Shown here: one piece after another, positions 59,004 to 64,000 of the stretch
Numbering within the stretch: position 1 is the first letter of the stretch
Layout of the letters: every line of letters starts with the position of its first letter
Origin: Bacteroidales bacterium
GTDB taxonomy: Bacteria > Bacteroidota > Bacteroidia > Bacteroidales > JAIOZK01
Reading direction: 5' to 3'
Length of the DNA: 64,000 nucleotides
NCBI GenBank assembly: GCA_021738625.1
Contig: JAIPBS010000013.1
Location: 1 to 64,000 of the forward strand
Notes under the pieces: model-generated
Seen by the model: only the letters and a program-made list of their open reading frames with translations
Told to the model about the DNA's origin: nothing
Databases searched by the model: none
Position numbers and translations under genes: made by a program

Positions 59004-60530
59004 ATGGATGAAGTCAATAGAAGTGAATCTGCCAACAGCCGCAGGAAACGTAAATCAACTATAAATCAGGTTTTTAGTGAACATGGGAAAGTGCCTCCCC
59101 AGGCCGTCGACCTGGAAGAAGCAGTGCTCGGCGCCATCATGCTTGAGAAAGACGCCCTTACTACTGTGATCGATATATTGAAACCGGATGTATTTTATAA
59201 AGATGCACATCAGATCATATTCTCTGCCATCACACGTTTGTTTTCCAAATCCGAACCTGTGGATATTCTAACCGTTACGGATGAACTCAAAAACACGGGC
59301 GAACTCGAAATCGCAGGCGGTCCGTATTATATTACCCAACTTACCAACCGCGTGGCATCTTCAGCCAATGTGGAATATCATGTGAGGATCATTTCCCAGA
59401 AGTTCATTCAGCGTGAGTTGATTCGAATCAGCTCGGACATCATAAAAGATGCTTACGAAGAAACAACGGACGTATTTGATTTGCTCGACAAAGCCGAGCA
59501 GGGTTTGTTTTCAGTAAGTGAAACCAATCTCCGAAGAAATTATGACGATATGCAGTCGATGGTTAAAGAAGCCCTGCGCGAGATAGAAATTGCCAGAGAT
59601 TCCGAAACCCATCTGCGTGGAGTGCCATCCGGCTTCACCGAACTGGACAGGGTTACGGCAGGCTGGCAAAAGTCCGACCTGGTCATTATCGCCTCCAGAC
59701 CGGGCATGGGTAAAACCGCTTTTACGCTCTCGATGGCAAGAAACATCGCAGTGGATTTCAAGCGGCCGGTTGCCATATTTTCACTTGAGATGTCCTCAAT
59801 TCAGCTGGTTACCCGGCTGATCTCAAGCGAAACTCAGCTTTCTTCCGATAAGCTAAAAAAAGGCAGCCTTGAGAACTATGAATGGGAACAACTGAATGCC
59901 AAGATCAATAGCCTGGTTGACGCCAGGATATTCATTGACGACACCCCCGCACTGACCATATTTGAATTGCGCGCCAAATGCCGCAGGTTAAAAGCCCAGC
60001 ACGAAGTCGAGATCATCTTTGTGGATTATCTTCAGCTGATGTCGGGTACAGCCGAAACCAAAGGAAACCGAGAGCAGGAGATCAGCAGCATTTCACGTTC
60101 GCTGAAAAGCCTGGCCAAAGAACTGGATGTGCCCATCATTGCATTGTCGCAGCTAAGCCGTGCCGTTGAAACGAGGGGCGGCTCAAAGAAACCCATCCTA
60201 AGTGACCTTAGGGAATCGGGCGCCATCGAGCAGGATGCCGACCTGGTTATCTTTCTGTACCGCCCCGAATATTACAAGATTGAAGAAGACGAAGAGGGCA
60301 ACATTACCAAGGGAACAGCAGAAGTGCTGATTGCCAAGCATCGCAATGGACCGCTGAAGGATATCCGGCTGAAATTCATCGACCGCTTTGCACGTTTTGA
60401 AGACCTCGAAGCCGGCGATAACGAGTTCGATGGCTCGGTTTCCGATTATGATTATCCCAATGGTCAGAACTTCAAAACCATACCCTCGAAGATGAATGAT
60501 ATGGACGACGACGATCAACCCCCCTTCTGA
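59004..60530 (+). CDS. dnaB: Replicative DNA helicase DnaB
   Basis: A 508-residue helicase. The N-terminal domain (PPQAVDLEEAVLGAIMLEKDAL) binds primase. The RecA-like core has Walker A RPGMGKTAF, Walker B IIFVDYLQLM, and SQLSRAVE plus SDLRESGAIEQDADLV motifs. No intein is inserted. The C-terminus is acidic (MDDDDQPPF). It unwinds DNA at the fork. Twelve bases upstream of the recombinase gene. Confidence 0.95.
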   Translation: MDEVNRSESANSRRKRKSTINQVFSEHGKVPPQAVDLEEAVLGAIMLEKDALTTVIDILKPDVFYKDAHQIIFSAITRLFSKSEPVDILTVTDELKNTGELEIAGGPYYITQLTNRVASSANVEYHVRIISQKFIQRELIRISSDIIKDAYEETTDVFDLLDKAEQGLFSVSETNLRRNYDDMQSMVKEALREIEIARDSETHLRGVPSGFTELDRVTAGWQKSDLVIIASRPGMGKTAFTLSMARNIAVDFKRPVAIFSLEMSSIQLVTRLISSETQLSSDKLKKGSLENYEWEQLNAKINSLVDARIFIDDTPALTIFELRAKCRRLKAQHEVEIIFVDYLQLMSGTAETKGNREQEISSISRSLKSLAKELDVPIIALSQLSRAVETRGGSKKPILSDLRESGAIEQDADLVIFLYRPEYYKIEEDEEGNITKGTAEVLIAKHRNGPLKDIRLKFIDRFARFEDLEAGDNEFDGSVSDYDYPNGQNFKTIPSKMNDMDDDDQPPF

Positions 60531-60542
60531 TGATGCCCGATT

Positions 60543-61460
60543 ATGAGCTGGCAATCATACATCAACGGTTTTAGGTCTTTTCTGAAGCTCGAAAAATCCT
60601 TATCGGAGAATTCCGTTCAGGCTTATTTGCACGATGTGCATATGCTTGTCGATTACCTGAAGGAAGAAGGATTGGAGATCGGGCCGCAAAAAATCAGGCT
60701 TTCTCATCTACAGGATTTCATCAAAAAGATCAATGAGATCGGATTGAACCCCAACAGCCAGGCACGTATCATTTCGGGGCTCAAGGCATTTTATAAGTAT
60801 TTATTGCTTGAAGACATCATTGAAGCAGACCCGACAGAATTGATTGACGCCCCGAAAACTGGTCGTAAACTCCCGGATACCTTAAGCACCAGTGAAATCG
60901 ATGCAATCATAGCAACCATCGATCGTAGCACCCCTGAAGGTGAACGAAATGTAGCTATGCTCGAAACTCTATATAGTTGCGGCTTGCGTGTGTCCGAACT
61001 CACCGGTCTTAAAATTTCCGACCTCTATTTTACAGAGGGGTTTTTACGGATCATCGGAAAGGGAAACAAAGAAAGGTTGGTTCCCCTGGGAAAGCTTGCT
61101 GCCGATCGCATCAGGATATATATGGAACAGATCAGGGTTCATATTAAGGTGCGGAAAGAGGATGAGGATATTTTGTTCCTTAATAAGCGCGGGGGAAAGC
61201 TAAGCCGGGTTATGGTATTTCTGATCATTAAAAATGCGGCCGAAAAAGCAGGCATCCGAAAAACCATCAGTCCCCATACATTCAGGCATTCATTCGCAAC
61301 CCATCTGATTGAAAACGGGGCCGACTTGCGGGCAGTACAGGAAATGCTCGGTCACATTTCAATCACCACGACCGAGATTTATACCCATTTGGAAAGATCA
61401 TATCTTAGAAAAGCCATTGATAAATACCATCCGAGATACGGAAAGCCTAAAAAACAATAA
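60543..61460 (+). CDS. xerD: Tyrosine recombinase, XerD-like
   Basis: A 305-residue site-specific recombinase. A SAM-like N-terminal domain precedes the catalytic set Arg149, Lys173, His245, Arg248, His271 and Tyr280 (GLRVSE, GKGNKER, HTFRHSFATHL, GHISITT, IYTH). It fits chromosomal dimer resolution with XerC at dif. No dif site was identified in the window. Downstream of dnaB and likely cotranscribed. Confidence 0.9.
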   Translation: MSWQSYINGFRSFLKLEKSLSENSVQAYLHDVHMLVDYLKEEGLEIGPQKIRLSHLQDFIKKINEIGLNPNSQARIISGLKAFYKYLLLEDIIEADPTELIDAPKTGRKLPDTLSTSEIDAIIATIDRSTPEGERNVAMLETLYSCGLRVSELTGLKISDLYFTEGFLRIIGKGNKERLVPLGKLAADRIRIYMEQIRVHIKVRKEDEDILFLNKRGGKLSRVMVFLIIKNAAEKAGIRKTISPHTFRHSFATHLIENGADLRAVQEMLGHISITTTEIYTHLERSYLRKAIDKYHPRYGKPKKQ

Positions 61461-61501
61461 CGGCAAATGGAAAGTTGATTTGTTCAGACCGAATGCAATA
61501 G

Positions 61502-61960
61502 TTAGAATTCTTCGATTTCTCCTTTATCATTTACAAGGACGCCCCAGTTTACAGCAACGAGTTCTCCATCTTCAAAGAAAAAGTCGATCATGCCATCCTC
61601 GAAGGAAACACGTTTTTCGCCATTTTCTTCCATTTCCTTTTCAAGTTCTTTGAATCCTTTCTCTTTCATGAGCGAAATAATCTCGTCCTCTTTCATCTCA
61701 AATACCTTTTTGCCGTAAAGCGTTGCATCCGGATCGTCAACTTCAAAACAGGAAAGAACAGACTTTTCAACACCCTCGAAAAATGCCGAAATACCTTTTT
61801 CCCAGTAATTCAGGATCACGGTATTAAACTCGTCCTCGTCCTCGATATTTTCCATTTCTTCCGCTTCTCCGAGTATAGAGGTCAGTTTTTCCGAGCTATC
61901 TCCAAATTCGAGTTCACCAAGTCCTTCCTTAGGTTTTATCTCCATTGTTAATTTTTTCAT
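61502..61960 (-). CDS. Acidic protein of unknown function
   Basis: A 152-residue cytoplasmic protein, strongly acidic (runs such as EEMENIEDEDEF and KELEKEMEENGEKR). Strand-helix alternation (VILNYWEKGISAFFEGVE, RVSFEDGMIDFFFEDGELVAVNWGVLV) suggests a compact alpha/beta fold. No motif is recognised. Twin ISAFFEG/IDFFFEDG segments may be an internal repeat. It lies 18 bases downstream of the SDR gene, probably its operon partner. Confidence 0.7.
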   Translation of the reverse strand: MKKLTMEIKPKEGLGELEFGDSSEKLTSILGEAEEMENIEDEDEFNTVILNYWEKGISAFFEGVEKSVLSCFEVDDPDATLYGKKVFEMKEDEIISLMKEKGFKELEKEMEENGEKRVSFEDGMIDFFFEDGELVAVNWGVLVNDKGEIEEF

Positions 61961-61978
61961 AGTGATTTAATGTTTATT

Positions 61979-62785
61979 TTATTTAAAAGGTGAATCGGGT
62001 TCTTTTGCCATGTGATTGTAAACCATTTTATCAAGCATGCCGGGGAAAAATTTGTTCAGCAAAACAGTGGTTTTCCCCTGAGTTGTTAAAGTTAAGCTTC
62101 TTTTTCTTTTTTTCACTGCTTTCCTGATGTATTTTGCAACTTCTTCGGCGCTCATCATTTTGTCCTCATCTCTGGGCGATTCTCCCTGTATCTTGCCTTC
62201 TTTGTTGAGGGCTGTGTTGCGGATGTTGGTCGCGGTAAATCCCGGACAGGCAATAAGCACATGCAATCCCTTTTTGAGGTTTTCGATGCGCAAAGTTTCC
62301 AGAAAGCCATGCATGGCAAACTTGGAAGCCGAATAGCCGGTGCGGCCGGGCAGGCCTTTATAGCCGCCAATAGAAGACACGCCTACAACAGATCCCTTGC
62401 TTTTCAACAAATAAGGCAGGGCGTATTTGGTACAATAAACCGTTCCCCAAAAATTCACATCCATCAATTTTCTGATCACATCCAGCTCGCTGTCTTCAAA
62501 AAGGGCACGCATGGATATGCCGGCATTGTTGATTAAAACGTCAATTTTCCCAAAGGCTTCAATTGATTTCAGGATTAAGTTCTTACAGTCGTTTTCGACA
62601 CTAACGTCTGTTTGCACGGCCAAAACCTGCTTTCCTTTCTTTTTGATTTCCGTACTTAGCTTTTCGAGCTTTTCCATATTTCTTGCAGCCAACACGATCC
62701 TGTTGGCTTCGCTTGCATATTCAAGTGCCAGCGCGCGGCCGATCCCTGAAGAAGCGCCTGTTATGACAATTACTTTTTCTTGCAT
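61979..62785 (-). CDS. Short-chain dehydrogenase/reductase
   Basis: A 268-residue classical SDR. NAD(P) motif TGASSGIG, the NNAG motif, catalytic Ser in VVGVSSIGG and YSASK (Tyr/Lys) are all present. The basic residue after strand two (AARNMEKL) suggests NADP preference. The family includes DltE/YqjQ-like enzymes; substrate unknown. Confidence 0.92.
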   Translation of the reverse strand: MQEKVIVITGASSGIGRALALEYASEANRIVLAARNMEKLEKLSTEIKKKGKQVLAVQTDVSVENDCKNLILKSIEAFGKIDVLINNAGISMRALFEDSELDVIRKLMDVNFWGTVYCTKYALPYLLKSKGSVVGVSSIGGYKGLPGRTGYSASKFAMHGFLETLRIENLKKGLHVLIACPGFTATNIRNTALNKEGKIQGESPRDEDKMMSAEEVAKYIRKAVKKRKRSLTLTTQGKTTVLLNKFFPGMLDKMVYNHMAKEPDSPFK

Positions 62786-62867
62786 AATACTCCCTTGCCT
62801 GCAAGTATAAATGAATTTTATTTATCAGGCCAAATATTTTTTCAACAATTTTTATGCTACGAATTGA

Positions 62868-62875
62868 TAACTTTG
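62868..62875 (+). promoter_or_regulatory. TAnnTTTG promoter of the aminotransferase gene
   Basis: TAACTTTG lies 15 bases before the ATG at 62891. Confidence 0.5.
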
Positions 62876-62890
62876 TATTTCATTACACCT

Positions 62891-64000
62891 ATGTTGAACA
62901 GCAGGGACATATTTTACAGGCATATGGGCCTCCCCTCCTCCGAACCTCTTGGTATTGAGATTGTAGAGGCTAATGGCATTTATCTGACGGATGCCACGGG
63001 TAAAAATTATATCGATGCAGTATCAGGTGTTGCTGTTAGCAACCTGGGGCATAACCATCCTGCAATAGTGGAAGCGATACGGGAACAAGCCGGAAAGTTT
63101 ACCCATTTGATGGTTTATGGCGAATTGATCCAGTCTCCCCAAACCCTGTTTGCTGAAATGCTGTTAAGTAAGCTCCCGGAAGAATTAGACCGGGTTTATT
63201 TTGTGAACTCGGGAAGCGAAGCCATTGAAGGCGCCATGAAACTGAGCAAACGTTATACCGGCCGGACCAGGATCGTGTCTTTCAAAAATGCTTATCACGG
63301 CGGAACACAGGGCGCTTTGAGCATACTCGGGAATGAAGAAATGAAATATGCTTTCCGACCCTTATTGCCTGAAATTTACCAGATTGATTTCAATGCCTTT
63401 GATCAATTGGACATAATAGATGAGCAAATCGCATGTGTGATTATTGAACCCATTCAGGCAGAAGCAGGCATTATACTTCCTGAAAAAGGATATTTAAAAG
63501 AACTCAGGAAAAAGTGTGATGAAACGGGTGCTTTGCTTGTTTTTGATGAAATCCAAATGGGAATGGGACGCAGCGGGAAACTATTTGCTTTTGAAGATGA
63601 AGCGGTTGTTCCGGATATACTTTGCCTGGCAAAAGCTTTAGGCGGCGGGCTTCCGCTGGGAGCATTTATCGCTTCGAGTGAGATCATGTCTGCATTAACC
63701 CACAAACCAGCCCTGGGCCACATCACCACCTTCGGGGGGCATCCCCTGTCCTGTGCAGCCGGCCTGGCCGCCTTGAAAGTTATTTATAATGAAGACCTGA
63801 TAAAACAAGCTGATTTACGGGGAAGCGAGATCGCCGAAAAACTTAAAAAACATGAGCTGATCAATTCGATCAGAAGACAGGGCCTGATGCTGGGGGTCGA
63901 ATTGAAAAAAGGAATTGATCTCAGCATGCTCATGAAGCTGTTTGTAAAAAACGGTCTGCTCATCGACAGGTTTTTATTCAGCCATTCGGCTTTTCGAATT
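62891..64000 (+). CDS. Class III (PLP) aminotransferase, truncated by the window edge
   Basis: 370 codons are visible and the gene continues beyond the window. PLP-fold motifs are VYFVNSGSEAIEGAMKLSKRYTGR, SFKNAYHGGTQGALSI, the Asp in LVFDEIQMGMGRSGK and the Schiff-base lysine in LAKALGGGLPLGAFI. It resembles acetylornithine/4-aminobutyrate aminotransferases. It shows no frameshift. The exact substrate cannot be told. Confidence 0.93.
   Translation, partial: MLNSRDIFYRHMGLPSSEPLGIEIVEANGIYLTDATGKNYIDAVSGVAVSNLGHNHPAIVEAIREQAGKFTHLMVYGELIQSPQTLFAEMLLSKLPEELDRVYFVNSGSEAIEGAMKLSKRYTGRTRIVSFKNAYHGGTQGALSILGNEEMKYAFRPLLPEIYQIDFNAFDQLDIIDEQIACVIIEPIQAEAGIILPEKGYLKELRKKCDETGALLVFDEIQMGMGRSGKLFAFEDEAVVPDILCLAKALGGGLPLGAFIASSEIMSALTHKPALGHITTFGGHPLSCAAGLAALKVIYNEDLIKQADLRGSEIAEKLKKHELINSIRRQGLMLGVELKKGIDLSMLMKLFVKNGLLIDRFLFSHSAFRI

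Noticed and set aside
60543-61460. Treating the tyrosine recombinase as an integrase of a mobile element
   Set aside because: No attachment repeats, excisionase or cargo; it follows dnaB and has XerD-type motifs, fitting a housekeeping role.

Overview
The window looks like a chromosomal segment of an anaerobic member of the Bacteroidota, most likely of the Bacteroidales/Marinilabiliales type. Three things point there. Secreted proteins end in type IX secretion (T9SS) C-terminal sorting domains. Many genes carry the Bacteroidota promoter -7 element TAnnTTTG a few bases before the start. Family-restricted genes such as the DUF4295 protein beside rpmG, DUF3078 and 2TM-domain proteins are present. 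No tRNA, rRNA, CRISPR array, prophage or intact insertion sequence was found.

Layout. 0-12 kb holds mostly stand-alone genes: a T9SS-sorted protein with a haem-like CXXCH motif, an OsmC protein, a DUF1778/GNAT toxin-antitoxin pair, a metallo-beta-lactamase-fold hydrolase, an S9 peptidase lipoprotein, a GT39-like glycosyltransferase, a glutamate-receptor-like potassium channel, a DUF3078 protein and a sirtuin. These genes are separated by degenerate simple-sequence intergenic repeats. 12.7-18.3 kb carries two tandem, related large T9SS proteins.

18.5-32.5 kb is the most coherent block, a complete NAD-linked [NiFe]-hydrogenase locus. The minus-strand operon is hoxF-hoxU-hoxY-hoxH, a maturation protease and a dihydroorotate-dehydrogenase-like flavoprotein. 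It is divergent from hypF-hypC-hypD-hypE, and followed by hypA, hypB and the redox repressor gene rex. HoxF/HoxU form the diaphorase (FMN, Fe-S), HoxY/HoxH the [NiFe] module, HypA/B insert nickel, HypC/D/E/F build the Fe(CN)2CO group, and the protease trims HoxH. Palindromes close to TTGTTAA-N4-TTAACAA, the Rex operator type, lie at the hoxF, hypA and rex promoters, so H2 turnover is probably coupled to NADH/NAD+. Two oddities sit in the block: an internally deleted second rex between hoxF and hypF, and a ten-cysteine protein of unknown function wedged antisense between hypE and hypA.

32.7-64 kb is mainly housekeeping. It contains a RelA/SpoT homolog with a degenerate hydrolase site, FloA/NfeD, ClpS, a NUDIX hydrolase, 1-pyrroline-5-carboxylate dehydrogenase, a KamA-family radical SAM protein, rpmG-DUF4295-ftsY-rimO, acylphosphatase, MnmD, an exonuclease, a porin, an Fe-S-nuclease-like protein, a large propeller histidine kinase, DnaB, a XerD-type recombinase, an SDR oxidoreductase and the start of a class III aminotransferase. 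Three copies (one a half copy) of a REP-like hairpin element lie at 38.0, 48.2 and 54.0 kb.

All functional statements come from reading motifs by eye; no database search was possible.
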